Positions 17,429 to 26,091 are shown, numbered from the stretch's first letter. The stretch: DNA of 64,000 nt from Marinisporobacter sp. (GCA_025210525.1 JAOARP010000047.1:186001-250000), one strand, 5' to 3'. Notes: generated by a model from the sequence alone, not told the origin. Numbers and translations: made by a program.

Positions 17429-18581
17429 AAAAATTATTTATTTGACTCTTTAGAGAACTTATTAGGCCTTCATATTTTTTTATTTTATTTTGTATTCTGA
17501 AATTCTCTTCTTTTAATTTTTTATTTTCTTCTAGTATTTTTTGATCTTTTATATTTGGTGAGCCTACCTTCGCAGAAAAAGATGTGATTTTTTCAAGAAT
17601 TTTCAATATTTTTTCTCCATACCCATTCCCCGGCACAGCCCATTTACCGTTTAGATCGGTTACATATTTACAAGAGCCCAGCAGTCCACTATTTACTAGT
17701 ATCGTATATCTAGGATCTACAATGGGAGCAATTACAGGATCTTTACTTACATATCCTTTTAAATGCTGAATATGTGCTTTGACTCCTGTTTGAGGGGTTA
17801 CAAAGCTTGCTGCTCTTCCCTTTTGAGTGGTATTCGTAGCTCCAATACCTGCATAATTATTCTGGTTTGGAAAAACCAGCCCTCCAAACTTAAAAAATCC
17901 TGTTTCAAGAAGTGCCTGTGAAAAAGCTATATCCCCTCTTATTCCTTCTACTTCCCCCTCCTTCAGATAATAAGCAACGATTTCATCTGGAGTACAATTA
18001 ATCTTTGGTAATGGATTAATCATTAGTAGATATTGTTTCATTTGTTCCTTTGTTGCTATAGCAGTTCCTACTATTTTCACATTATTTCTTATTTGTTCCA
18101 TAAATTTAAGTTTATTTAGAGATGTTCCTGGACAACTTTTATTGGAATATTCTCTATGAAATATTAATCTGTCTGTTTGAAAGATTTCAAATAATCCTTC
18201 AATTAAATTTTTTACTGATTCTAATTGTACACCTTCAAGTTTTTCATGACCTTCATCAAAGTTTCCAATCATTTCAATGGCAAAGGCATTTTTATTATGT
18301 CCTGAAATACTAGCTGGTGTTGAATTCACACCTCTACCATCCCATATAAGCCCATCAGGAGAAATGCTTACATGCTGTCCTATATCACGCCACTTCAAGG
18401 TTTGGGTATGATATCGCCACATACCATAAATAACTTTTTCTTTATTATCAGCTAGATAATAAGTTTTTTTTGTTGGTTTCCACGTATGATGTAAATGAAT
18501 GTCCGTAATCTTCCTCTTTAACTTCAATTTTTTTAAAAAGTCTAAATAACTTTTGACTGTATAACTATGAAATCTTCTCAT
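17424..18581 (-). CDS. Two-domain peptidoglycan hydrolase: amidase_2 plus glucosaminidase, coiled-coil tail
   Basis: A 385-residue enzyme. Residues about 20-150 are an N-acetylmuramoyl-L-alanine amidase (type 2/PGRP) domain with zinc ligands in HLHHTW and FHREYSNKSCPG. Residues about 190-345 are a GH73-like glucosaminidase domain (GDIAFSQALLETGFFKFGG, then NYAGIGATN). The last 40 residues (ILEENKKLKEENFRIQNKIKKYE) predict a coiled coil. There is no signal peptide or lipobox. It may be released by lysis, be phage-derived, or act inside the forespore or mother cell. The two catalytic specificities together could cut both the stem peptide link and the glycan chain. Confidence 0.82.
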   Translation of the reverse strand: MRRFHSYTVKSYLDFLKKLKLKRKITDIHLHHTWKPTKKTYYLADNKEKVIYGMWRYHTQTLKWRDIGQHVSISPDGLIWDGRGVNSTPASISGHNKNAFAIEMIGNFDEGHEKLEGVQLESVKNLIEGLFEIFQTDRLIFHREYSNKSCPGTSLNKLKFMEQIRNNVKIVGTAIATKEQMKQYLLMINPLPKINCTPDEIVAYYLKEGEVEGIRGDIAFSQALLETGFFKFGGLVFPNQNNYAGIGATNTTQKGRAASFVTPQTGVKAHIQHLKGYVSKDPVIAPIVDPRYTILVNSGLLGSCKYVTDLNGKWAVPGNGYGEKILKILEKITSFSAKVGSPNIKDQKILEENKKLKEENFRIQNKIKKYEGLISSLKSQINNFS

Positions 18582-18638
18582 TTTTTCACCTCCTGCTTAA
18601 TAGATATGCAAAAATTAAAAAAATGATATCATTTCTTA

Positions 18639-19079
18639 TTACTTTCTTCTTCCCTCTTTATGTCTTATGTGCATTTTTGCATTTCCACCATTTAAGGACC
18701 CTCTTAACTGTTTTTTCACTGACGCTAATTCTTCTTCTATTTCCTTCCTGCAAGAAGGACAATATTTATGATGTGCTGAAAGAAGTAGTCTTCCACATCT
18801 TTTACATTCAAAATTTAAATATTCATTTGGAATTTCAATAAGTCTTCCTTCTCTAACAAAATTATTAACAATATGATAAGGAACACCCGTTTCTTGTTCA
18901 ATTTCAAAAGCAGTAGCTCCAGGATACTCTTTTAAATATTCTTCAATCTTATCAAATATATCCTGGATTTTTTCAAAACATTCAGGGCAATAGTCATATA
19001 ATGATTTTTCATCAATTATTTTTTTGCATTTTTTACAAGTTCTTACTAATACGCCTTTATGATATCTTTTATTTTTCAC
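18639..19079 (-). CDS. Two-zinc-ribbon protein with winged-helix-like centre
   Basis: A 146-residue protein starting at GTG (19079), six bases past GAGGTGG; an upstream in-frame ATG (19133) lacks a ribosome site. Two zinc ribbons are visible: CKKCKKII..YCPECF near the N-terminus and CKRCGRLL..YCPSCR near residue 105. Between them, YPGATAFEIEQETGVPYHIVNNFVREGRL reads as a small helix-turn-helix. This plan resembles the flagellar-operon protein YvyF (TIGR03826), but no flagellar genes are nearby. A DNA- or RNA-binding regulator is the likely role. Confidence 0.7.
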   Translation of the reverse strand: MKNKRYHKGVLVRTCKKCKKIIDEKSLYDYCPECFEKIQDIFDKIEEYLKEYPGATAFEIEQETGVPYHIVNNFVREGRLIEIPNEYLNFECKRCGRLLLSAHHKYCPSCRKEIEEELASVKKQLRGSLNGGNAKMHIRHKEGRRK

Positions 19080-19165
19080 TATATTCCACCTCTGTCCTAA
19101 AGTACCTTTTCTTCCTATTATAACATATCTCAATCATAACCATCATTGCCCTTATTAACTATTTT

Positions 19166-19858
19166 TTATTCTAAAATTTTTAAGGGCTTAAAATCTAGGG
19201 CATCACAAGATGTTAAATAGTAAAAAACATCATTTTTTTCTCCTTGAAGCCCACCTCCAAAAGAATCTTTTCCATGAAGATGTCCATAAATTACTTTTTT
19301 CACACCATATTCTTCATATATTTTAGTAAATTCAGAAGGCTCTAACTGATCATTTGTGGGTGGATAGTGAGTCATTACTAATAAATCACTATACCCAGCC
19401 TTTATAGCCGCATCTATGGATAACCTTAATCGATGTTGCTCTCTTTCATAAATTTTTTGATCATGTTCAGTAAATTTATGATCATTTGGACAAAGCCATC
19501 CTCTTGTCCCGCATATAGCATATTTTTCATAAGGATAATAATTATTTTGTAAAAACTTCATATCTTCAAATAATTTATTCATCTTCGTTACTGCACTCCA
19601 CCAATAATCATGATTTCCTCTGATAAATATTTTTTGTCCTGGAAGAGTATGAATCCATTCTAAATCCACCATTGCCTCATTCATATTCATAGCCCAAGAA
19701 GTATCTCCTGGAATTAATACTAAGTCATCATCCTTAATCATTTCTAACCAAATTTTTTTAATTTTTTTATGATGATCGATCCAATGTTGCCCAAAAATAT
19801 CCATTGGTTTATCTACACCCAGACTAAGATGCAAATCGCCTATTGCATATATTGCCAT
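19166..19858 (-). CDS. Calcineurin-like metallophosphoesterase
   Basis: A 230-residue cytoplasmic phosphoesterase with the full set of metal motifs: GDLHLS near the N-terminus, PGDTSWAMN, RGNHDYWW, THYPPT and YGHLHG. This order is typical of the YkuE/Icc-like group of class III phosphodiesterases. The substrate is unknown; nucleotides or phosphodiester lipids are possible. It is transcribed away from the nitroreductase gene. Confidence 0.87.
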   Translation of the reverse strand: MAIYAIGDLHLSLGVDKPMDIFGQHWIDHHKKIKKIWLEMIKDDDLVLIPGDTSWAMNMNEAMVDLEWIHTLPGQKIFIRGNHDYWWSAVTKMNKLFEDMKFLQNNYYPYEKYAICGTRGWLCPNDHKFTEHDQKIYEREQHRLRLSIDAAIKAGYSDLLVMTHYPPTNDQLEPSEFTKIYEEYGVKKVIYGHLHGKDSFGGGLQGEKNDVFYYLTSCDALDFKPLKILE

Positions 19859-19939
19859 TTTTTCACCTACTTTAATACTTAAGTTCTTAAATATTATACC
19901 CTAAATTAGAAAGATTTTCTTAATAAAAGACAAATTAAA

Positions 19940-19968
19940 TTGAACTACTTTTACAAATCATATATAAT
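19940..19968 (+). promoter_or_regulatory. SigA-type promoter for the nitroreductase gene
   Basis: TTGAAC (19940-19945), a 17-base spacer and TATAAT (19963-19968), about 35 bases upstream of the TTG start. Confidence 0.8.
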
Positions 19969-20001
19969 AGCAAATAGAATGAAATTAAGGAGGTTGATCT
20001 T

Positions 20002-20640
20002 TTGAGTAATTTAGATTTTATTTACAAAAGACATAGCGTACGAAAATTTGAAGAAAAAAATATTCCTGTAGAAGATATTAAAAAAATTATCGAGGCTGCT
20101 ACATATGCTCCTTCTGGAAAAAATGTTCAAAATTGGCATTTCGTTGTTATCACCAATAAACAAAAAATAGAAGAAGTAGGAAAAATCATTGAAAAGAAAA
20201 ATGCAGACCTTGCAAATTTAATTCAAAACGAAGATATGAAAAATAGATTCACAAAATTTTTGAGATTTTCGACAGTCTTCACAAAAGCACCTGTACTTGT
20301 TCTTGTATATACTGAAACTTCCTATAAACCTACTGGTCTTAATGTATTAAAAGAAATAGGCGTTTCAACAGAAGAAATACATGATCTTCTAAAAACAAGT
20401 CCTGCTATTCAAAACATAGGGGCAGCTATGGAAAATCTTATGCTTGCTGCTACAGATATGGGATATGGAACTTGCTGGATGACTAGCGCAAATTATGCTG
20501 CAAAAGAAATCGAAGAATTTATCGGTTTAGATAAAGAAGGATATTTCCTTGCAGCTATGACTCCTCTTGGCGTTCCTAGTGGTGAACCAAAAAGTCCATC
20601 TAGAAAACCAGTAGAAGAAGTATTAACAATTATCGAATAA
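20002..20640 (+). CDS. Nitroreductase-family flavoprotein
   Basis: A 212-residue FMN-dependent oxidoreductase, started by TTG eight bases after AAGGAGG. The FMN-binding start RHSVRKFEEKNIP, the block ATYAPSGKNVQNWHFVVI and the C-terminal GYGTCWMTSANYAAKEIEEFIGL..AAMTPLGVP are typical of the family. It probably uses NAD(P)H to reduce nitro compounds, quinones or related electron acceptors in the cytoplasm. The flavin-reductase-like gene 95 bases downstream is separated by a terminator, so the pair may be only loosely linked. Confidence 0.88.
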   Translation: MSNLDFIYKRHSVRKFEEKNIPVEDIKKIIEAATYAPSGKNVQNWHFVVITNKQKIEEVGKIIEKKNADLANLIQNEDMKNRFTKFLRFSTVFTKAPVLVLVYTETSYKPTGLNVLKEIGVSTEEIHDLLKTSPAIQNIGAAMENLMLAATDMGYGTCWMTSANYAAKEIEEFIGLDKEGYFLAAMTPLGVPSGEPKSPSRKPVEEVLTIIE

Positions 20641-20644
20641 AAGT

Positions 20645-20673
20645 GGGAGACATCTAATTGTCTCCCTCATTTT
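20645..20673 (+). terminator. Terminator after the nitroreductase
   Basis: GGGAGACA and TGTCTCCC form an eight-pair stem with a six-base loop, then TCATTTTTTT. Confidence 0.88.
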
Positions 20674-20735
20674 TTTCCGATTCTTTCTTTTTTCAAAAAC
20701 TTAAATACAAATAAATTATACTAGGAGTGATACCC

Positions 20736-21320
20736 TTGGGAAAAATAACTTGGAAACCAGGAACTTTTGTTTATCCTATACCAGCCATTTTAGTCAGCTG
20801 TGGAGATCATGAAGACAACCATAATCTCATCACCATTGCGTGGACTGGTACCATTTGCACAGATCCTGCAATGACATACGTCTCTATAAGACCTGATAGA
20901 CATTCTTATGAAATCATCAAAAAAACAAAAGAATTTGTAATCAATTTAACAACAGAAGATTTAGCTTATGCTACAGATTATTGTGGTGTAAAATCAGGAC
21001 GTGATGTGAATAAGTTTAAAGAAATGAAATTGACTAAAGAGCCAGCAACACAAGTAAAAGCTCCTATGATCAAAGAAAGTCCAGTAAACATTGAATGTCG
21101 AGTAGAAAATATTGTCCCTCTAGGCTCTCACCATATGTTTACAGCAAAAGTATTAGCTGTAAATATAGATGAACAGTATTTAGACGAAAAAAATAAGTTT
21201 CATTTAAATCAAGCAAAGCCTATCACCTACTGTCATGGACAATATTATGGGCTCAAAAAATCTTTAGGTCACTTTGGCTTTTCAGTAGCAAAGAAGAAGA
21301 AAAAAAGAAGAAAAAAATAA
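20736..21320 (+). CDS. Flavin reductase-like domain protein
   Basis: A 194-residue FMN-binding split-barrel protein. The blocks PIPAILVSCG, NLITIAWTGTICTDPAMTYVSIRP and FVINLTTEDLAYATDYCGVKSGRDVNKF match the flavin reductase-like (DUF447/HpaC-type) family found in anaerobes. The C-terminus ends in a run of lysines and arginines (AKKKKKRRKK), unusual for the family and possibly nucleic-acid or membrane interacting. I chose TTG at 20736, eight bases after AGGAG; the in-frame GTG at 20727 overlaps that ribosome site. Confidence 0.82.
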   Translation: MGKITWKPGTFVYPIPAILVSCGDHEDNHNLITIAWTGTICTDPAMTYVSIRPDRHSYEIIKKTKEFVINLTTEDLAYATDYCGVKSGRDVNKFKEMKLTKEPATQVKAPMIKESPVNIECRVENIVPLGSHHMFTAKVLAVNIDEQYLDEKNKFHLNQAKPITYCHGQYYGLKKSLGHFGFSVAKKKKKRRKK

Positions 21321-21343
21321 AGAGATGACCCCATCTCTTTATT
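21316..21343. terminator. Shared bidirectional terminator between convergent genes
   Basis: AATAAAGAGATG and CATCTCTTTATT form a 12-pair stem with a four-base loop. It covers the stop codons of both converging genes (21320 on plus, 21339 on minus). Confidence 0.8.
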
Positions 21344-22142
21344 CAAATGCCTTATATTTATCTACTGCCTGTTTAATTGAATCAGATAACTCTATCAATT
21401 CAACAATATTCCCTGTTTCTAAATCCTTATTAAATTTTTCTCTAAATTTTTTAGCTTTTTCTTCTTGTCCAATGCTTTTTAAAAGTTGAATATTATTAAC
21501 AATACTTGAAACAGTATTAGATTTTGCTTCAAAAAACTTTTGTGCATTGATCACTTCATCTCGAATGGTCCACATTTCCTTATCTAAAAGATGAGCAGCT
21601 TCTGCTGATTTTTTCAATCTTTCTTTTATAAGTTCTGGAACATTTTTCTTGTATTTATAATTGATTGAATGTTCAATAGTAGCCCAAAAGTTCATGGCTA
21701 AAGTACGTATTTGAATTTCAGCAAGAATCTCTTTATGTCCAAATGCCGTTTGTATAGGATATCTTATAATCATATGATAACTTCTATAGCCACTTTCTTT
21801 TCTATTTTTTATGTAATCTTTTACATATTCAATTTTTAAATCTTTTCCATCTCTTTGCTCAATTAATTCTACAACTTTATATATATCATCTACAAATTGG
21901 CACATGATTCTGATGCCGGCTATATCTTCTATCTTTTCTTCAATTTCATCTTCAGCAAATCCATATTTTTGAGCCTTTTCTATAATACTAGATACTTTTT
22001 TAACTCTTCCTGTTACAAACTCTATTGGAGAATATTCACTCATCTGTCTCAGTTCATTTCGAATTGCTTTAAACTTTACCTTTAGTTCTTCTACTGCTTG
22101 TTCATAAGGTATTAGAATCTTTTTCCAATGTCTCAAGCTCAT
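21339..22142 (-). CDS. relQ: Small alarmone synthetase, RelQ/YjbM-type (RelA/SpoT domain)
   Basis: A GTP pyrophosphokinase that makes (p)ppGpp. It matches RelQ/YjbM closely: ILIPYEQAVEELKVKF, SPIEFVTGRVKKVSSI, DIAGIRIMCQFVDDIY, the ppGpp-synthetase block KESGYRSYHMIIRYP, and EIQIRTLAMNFWATIEHSINYKY. There is no hydrolase or TGS/ACT domain. The C-terminus runs about 50 residues longer than the usual RelQ, with a helical, coiled-coil-like tail of unknown role. An ATG at 22154 lacks a ribosome site; the ATG at 22142, or a TTG two codons later, follows GGGGGGTGAG. Confidence 0.88.
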   Translation of the reverse strand: MSLRHWKKILIPYEQAVEELKVKFKAIRNELRQMSEYSPIEFVTGRVKKVSSIIEKAQKYGFAEDEIEEKIEDIAGIRIMCQFVDDIYKVVELIEQRDGKDLKIEYVKDYIKNRKESGYRSYHMIIRYPIQTAFGHKEILAEIQIRTLAMNFWATIEHSINYKYKKNVPELIKERLKKSAEAAHLLDKEMWTIRDEVINAQKFFEAKSNTVSSIVNNIQLLKSIGQEEKAKKFREKFNKDLETGNIVELIELSDSIKQAVDKYKAFE

Positions 22143-22348
22143 CTCACCCCCCATTTACATTGCTAATTTTAAATCATTCCATCCAAATTAGTTCTTTCTT
22201 TGCAAATAAAAAAACTGATTTTTTTTAGTTCCATTGGATGCCCCCCTCTATTCATTCTATATCTAGCTTTTAATCATAACACTCTCCAACAATAATTGTA
22301 AGATAAGGTTCACAATTATTCAAGCTATTCCTAAATATAGCATATCTT

Positions 22349-23026
22349 TTAATTAAATATCTTTAGAAATTCAGTTTGATCTTCTAAACTTTCTAATAAA
22401 TAATCTGGAGCATATTCTGCTAATTTTTCTGCACTATAAGAACCGGTAGCTACAGCAATACTTTTTATTCCTAATATTTTTGCACATTCAATATCTAATT
22501 TTGTATCTCCTATTACATAAATATTTTCTTTCATATATTTTATTCCATGAACGACTTCAGCAAGATGAATAGCCCTTTGAATAATTTCCCAACGCTCTAC
22601 TTTATCGTCTCCAAAGCCCCCTACTTGAAAATGTTGATTCAAGTCATGCACTTCTAATTTAATTCTTGCTCCTCTTTCAATATTTCCTGTTCCTAAAGCG
22701 TGAAAAAAATTATGCTCCTTACTACTATGCTCAAGAATATTTTTCACTCCTGGCAGGATTTCTATATAATCTTTCCCTTCAAGAATTCCTTTAAGGGTTT
22801 CGCAGTAGGTATCAAAAAATAATTTCTTATCTGCATCCATGATTGTATGATTCAAAAAAGCATCCTCCACAATCATAGCATCTAGTCTCCCTGCCATATT
22901 TACATTTTCAAAGGCTTTTTCTAATCCAAATAGCTTATAAAATGCTTTTTCCATAGCATCTCTACCACAACCTCCGCTATTAATTAACGTTCCATCAATA
23001 TCCCATACGATCAATATTTCTTTCAT
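22349..23026 (-). CDS. HAD-superfamily hydrolase, phosphoglycolate-phosphatase-like
   Basis: A 225-residue HAD phosphatase. Motif I is WDIDGTLINSGG (nucleophile in DID), motif II is around GTGN, and motifs III/IV are VIGDTKLDIECAKILGIKSIAVATG. The helical cap between motifs I and II is of the Gph/PpaX class. Likely a cytoplasmic phosphatase for small phosphates; the substrate is not assignable. It stands alone, downstream of relQ in the opposite sense of transcription order, without overlap. Confidence 0.83.
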   Translation of the reverse strand: MKEILIVWDIDGTLINSGGCGRDAMEKAFYKLFGLEKAFENVNMAGRLDAMIVEDAFLNHTIMDADKKLFFDTYCETLKGILEGKDYIEILPGVKNILEHSSKEHNFFHALGTGNIERGARIKLEVHDLNQHFQVGGFGDDKVERWEIIQRAIHLAEVVHGIKYMKENIYVIGDTKLDIECAKILGIKSIAVATGSYSAEKLAEYAPDYLLESLEDQTEFLKIFN

Positions 23027-23123
23027 AAATAGCCCCCTTAATTTTAATCAGCATTCTTTTGATAAATATTTTTTACTTTAAAGGTAACTATCCATATTAT
23101 ATCACTTTATGTATATATAAAAA

Positions 23124-23152
23124 ATAATCCTGCTAACAATCAGCAGGATTAT
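23124..23152 (-). terminator. Terminator after gap
   Basis: ATAATCCTGCT and AGCAGGATTAT form an 11-pair stem with a seven-base loop. T-runs flank it on both strands, so it may also end a plus-strand transcript. It lies four bases past the gap stop codon. Confidence 0.87.
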
Positions 23153-23156
23153 TTTT

Positions 23157-24218
23157 TTATACCATACAATAGCTTCCTATTACTTTTTTGCACATATCTT
23201 TTTCACATTCAAATCCCATTTCTCCTATATATTCAGCTAAATCAATTACTCTATTAGAATATCCCCACTCATTATCATACCATGCAACCACTTTTATCAT
23301 ATGACTATCCACCATTGATGTAGATAATCCATCTACAATAGATGAACGATAATCCTTCTTATAATCTACTGAAACAAGAGGTTCTTCAGAATATCCTAAA
23401 ATGCCATATAATGACCCTTCTGCTGCTTCTTTTAATTTGTTATTTACTTGTTCTACTGTCGTAGACTTTTCTAATTCAACAACCAAATCTACTACAGAAA
23501 CTACTGGAACAGGCACGCGCATTGCCATGCCATGAAGTTTTCCTTCTAACTCAGGAATCACCTTTGAAACAGCTTTAGCTGCACCTGTTGTAGTAGGAAT
23601 AATGGACTCACCTGCAGCCCTTGCTCTTCTTAAGTCTTTATGTGGTAAATCTAGTATTTTCTGATCATTTGTATATGCATGTACTGTTGTCATCAGTCCT
23701 TTTACGATTTTAAATTCATCATGCAGAATCTTTGCTACTGGAGCTAAGCAGTTCGTTGTACAAGATGCATTCGATACAATATGATGCTCTGAGGGGTGAT
23801 ATTCAATATGATTTACACCCATGACAATAGTTTTATCTTCATCTTTTCCTGGAGCAGTAATAATAACTTTTTTTGCTCCTGCCTCTATATGTTTTTGACA
23901 TTCTTCCTTTGTTCTAAATTTTCCAGTAGATTCTATAACAATATCTACCCCTAATTCCTTCCAAGGAATCTGTGTTGGATCTCTATGAGCTGTAAATACA
24001 ATTTCTTTATCTCCTACAATAATTGAATTTTTAGTAGCTTTTACTTCATAAGGCATTATTCCATAAAGTGAATCATACTTAAATATATGTGCATGCTTTT
24101 CTGGACCACTCGTACTATTAATTGCCACAATTTCAATATCCATTTGTCTTTCCATCCATGCTCTTAATACATTTTTACCAATTCTTCCAAAACCATTAAT
24201 CCCTACTTTTATTGACAT
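23157..24218 (-). CDS. gap: Glyceraldehyde-3-phosphate dehydrogenase, type I
   Basis: A 353-residue NAD-dependent glycolytic dehydrogenase. The N-terminus IKVGINGFGRIGKNVLRAW binds NAD, the catalytic Cys is in SNASCTTNCLAPVAK, and WYDNEWGYSNRVIDL is near the C-terminus. The start is the ATG at 24218, eight bases after GGGGGG; an upstream in-frame ATG (24251) has no ribosome site. Beyond the usual end of the family, the chain has about 20 extra residues with Cys-rich content (EMGFECEKDMCKKVIGSYCMV region). The gene is alone, not in the usual gap-pgk-tpi cluster, and is preceded by a 28-bp palindrome. Confidence 0.95.
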   Translation of the reverse strand: MSIKVGINGFGRIGKNVLRAWMERQMDIEIVAINSTSGPEKHAHIFKYDSLYGIMPYEVKATKNSIIVGDKEIVFTAHRDPTQIPWKELGVDIVIESTGKFRTKEECQKHIEAGAKKVIITAPGKDEDKTIVMGVNHIEYHPSEHHIVSNASCTTNCLAPVAKILHDEFKIVKGLMTTVHAYTNDQKILDLPHKDLRRARAAGESIIPTTTGAAKAVSKVIPELEGKLHGMAMRVPVPVVSVVDLVVELEKSTTVEQVNNKLKEAAEGSLYGILGYSEEPLVSVDYKKDYRSSIVDGLSTSMVDSHMIKVVAWYDNEWGYSNRVIDLAEYIGEMGFECEKDMCKKVIGSYCMV

Positions 24219-24244
24219 ATTATGTCCCCCCATTATTAGATATG

Positions 24245-24272
24245 TAAACATATATCTATAGATATATGTTTA
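24245..24272. promoter_or_regulatory. 28-bp perfect palindrome upstream of gap
   Basis: A perfect inverted repeat centred between 24258 and 24259, with arms TAAACATATATCTA. It ends 27 bases before the gap start codon, over the likely transcription start, and lacks a T-run. This is the position of a repressor operator. It is AT-only apart from two C/G pairs per arm, so chance self-complementarity is possible but improbable at this length. Confidence 0.5.
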
Positions 24273-24504
24273 ATTGTATGTTTTATTCTTTATTTGTGTT
24301 ATATTATATTAACATATTAACATAAATGTTATCGATTGTATACATTATTATACGTTTTTATTAAAAAAATCTTCTATTATAAGATTTTTAATATATCACA
24401 TTTCAAATGATTCATTCTTTTTTTAAACTGATCCCTTTTCCCAAAATCATCACAGGAACTGTTCTTACAAAAACAAAAAAACATAGACAAAATACTCATC
24501 TTGT
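24273..24504. other. AT-rich gap upstream region with hairpin
   Basis: Contains a nine-pair hairpin at 24365-24389 (AAAAATCTT with AAGATTTTT) with T-runs on both sides, perhaps a backup terminator for the minus-strand gene ending at 24505. A TATAAT box on the minus strand near 24351 may belong to a gap promoter, but no good -35 accompanies it. No coding frame was seen. Confidence 0.4.
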
Positions 24505-24509
24505 CTATG
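24482..24509 (-). terminator. Terminator overlapping radical SAM gene stop
   Basis: CATAGACAA and TTGTCTATG form a nine-pair stem with a ten-base loop; the minus strand continues with TTTTTTTG. The stop codon at 24505 lies within the stem. Confidence 0.85.
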
Positions 24510-25461
24510 CACCCCAAAAAGGTTTTAATGCCTTTCCATTTAAATAATTAAATTTTTTCCCTTGATAGCTATCTAGTCTTTCCATCCTCTCATCAATTGC
24601 ATCTTTTATTTTCCACCAGCTAGTATTCCAATTACAGAAAAGAGTATTTTCCTTTGGTGCTCTTCCAACTAACCGTTGCAAAACAATATCTGGATTTAAA
24701 TATTCTAAAAAAAGGGTTACCCGTTTTATATATTCTTCTAATGGAATAATCTCAAATTCTTTATTTTCATACATTTTTCCTATAATTGTATCCTTTAAAA
24801 TATACAAAGAATGTAGCTTAACTTGCTCTACTCCAAGAGCTGATATAATTTTTGCCCCTTCCATAACATCTTCTTCATCATCCCATGGAAGATTTAGAAT
24901 CATATGAACACAACTCTCAAAGCCATGTTTTTTAATACGAATAACAGCATCAATCAATTCAGCAAGAGAATGTCCTCTATTTATTTTTTTTAATGTATGA
25001 TAATTTACACTTTGAAGGCCTAATTCTATAGATATATTGATCTTCTCTTTTTCTTTTATTTCTTTTAAAAAGGCTAAATATTCATCATTTACACAATCAG
25101 GTCTTGTAGATACTGAAATTTCTACGATATTATCTTGGCAAGCTGCATGAATATATTCTTTAAATTTTTCTAATGGTAAATAAGTGTTTGTGAAATTTTG
25201 AAAATATGCAATAAACTTTTTTGCCTTATATTTCTTTTGTATATAACTTATATTCCTATCAAGTTGCTCCATAACAGATATACTATTTTCTAGATTTTCA
25301 AATCCTGCTCCTTCTTCACCACAAAATATACAACCACCACTAGCCACCGTTCCATCCCTATTTGGGCATGTTACGGGAAGATTTATAGGAATTTTATACA
25401 CTTTCTCCCCATATTTTTCTTTTAAATAATGTGAATATATCCTGTATCTATCTTTTTGCAC
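24505..25461 (-). CDS. Radical SAM protein, TIGR01212/YhcC-YtqA family
   Basis: A 318-residue radical SAM enzyme. The iron-sulfur ligands lie in PVTCPNRDGTVASGGCIFCG, an extended spacing typical of the TIGR01212 family rather than the plain CxxxCxxC form. Further blocks are AYFQNFTNTYLPLEKFKEY, STRPDCVN and ELGLQSVNYHTLKKINRGH, the last being the Elp3-like signature. A tRNA or small-molecule modification role is often assumed, but the reaction is not established to my knowledge. A 35-base gap separates it from the USP-like gene upstream, so the two may be cotranscribed. Confidence 0.87.
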   Translation of the reverse strand: MQKDRYRIYSHYLKEKYGEKVYKIPINLPVTCPNRDGTVASGGCIFCGEEGAGFENLENSISVMEQLDRNISYIQKKYKAKKFIAYFQNFTNTYLPLEKFKEYIHAACQDNIVEISVSTRPDCVNDEYLAFLKEIKEKEKINISIELGLQSVNYHTLKKINRGHSLAELIDAVIRIKKHGFESCVHMILNLPWDDEEDVMEGAKIISALGVEQVKLHSLYILKDTIIGKMYENKEFEIIPLEEYIKRVTLFLEYLNPDIVLQRLVGRAPKENTLFCNWNTSWWKIKDAIDERMERLDSYQGKKFNYLNGKALKPFWGA

Positions 25462-25496
25462 TATTTCTTGCTCCTTCTATATTTTTTATCTCATCC

Positions 25497-25901
25497 TTAG
25501 CTCACTTTTTCTTTTTGCTCTACAGGTACAGTTTCAACCACTACCCCTTTAGGCAATTTCTTTTCTAACTTTGTTGTTACATTTTTCTCCTCATTCTCAT
25601 AGGATTGCCCTACTACAATTAAATCTATGCTATTTTTTTCAGTTAACTTTTTTAATGTTTCTAATACATCCTGAGATCTCACTACAGTCAATGTTGCACC
25701 ATAAGCTTTTGCTTTTTCAAATAGATATTCTAAAGCATCTCCATCTTCTGATTTTCCTAAAAAATGATCCCCTTCTTTAGCTACATGTATAACAAACAGC
25801 TCTCCCCTATGCTCATCTCGTATTTGAGCACCTCTTCTAATAAGTCTTTCACAGGTTCTTTGCTGTGTCACACATACCATGATATTTTGAATATTCTCCA
25901 T
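25497..25901 (-). CDS. Universal stress protein-like (UspA fold) protein
   Basis: A 134-residue single-domain protein. It begins IMVCVTQQRTCERLIRRGAQIRDEHRGELFVIHV and later has DLIVVGQS, which match the strand order of UspA and the Usp segment of KdpD. The C-terminal GxxGxxxS nucleotide motif of ATP-binding Usps is replaced by SYENEEKNVTTKLEKKLP, so ATP binding is doubtful. The C-terminus (EQKEKVS) is charged. Probably a small cytoplasmic stress or signalling protein; function unknown. Confidence 0.72.
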   Translation of the reverse strand: MENIQNIMVCVTQQRTCERLIRRGAQIRDEHRGELFVIHVAKEGDHFLGKSEDGDALEYLFEKAKAYGATLTVVRSQDVLETLKKLTEKNSIDLIVVGQSYENEEKNVTTKLEKKLPKGVVVETVPVEQKEKVS

Positions 25902-26071
25902 TCTAAAACCCCTTTCGAAAATGGAAACCGTATTTGTCAGCTTTGTATTTTACAAAAATCCTTTTCTATTAACATTATACTACAAACCATTATGCCCTGC
26001 TAGTATATGTAGAAGTATAATACATAATACACACCCTTAATAAGCATCTTTCAAGAAAATTCATCATATAA

Positions 26072-26091
26072 AAAGCGGCCAAAGCCGCTTT
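26072..26091 (-). terminator. Terminator overlapping M14 peptidase stop
   Basis: AAAGCGGC and GCCGCTTT form an eight-pair stem with a four-base loop; TTTTTATATG follows on the minus strand. The TAA stop (26092-26090) overlaps the base of the stem. Confidence 0.85.

Noticed and set aside
21316-21343. Operator between the flavin reductase and relQ
   Set aside because: The dyad sits at two converging stop codons with a loop, so it is a terminator, not an operator.
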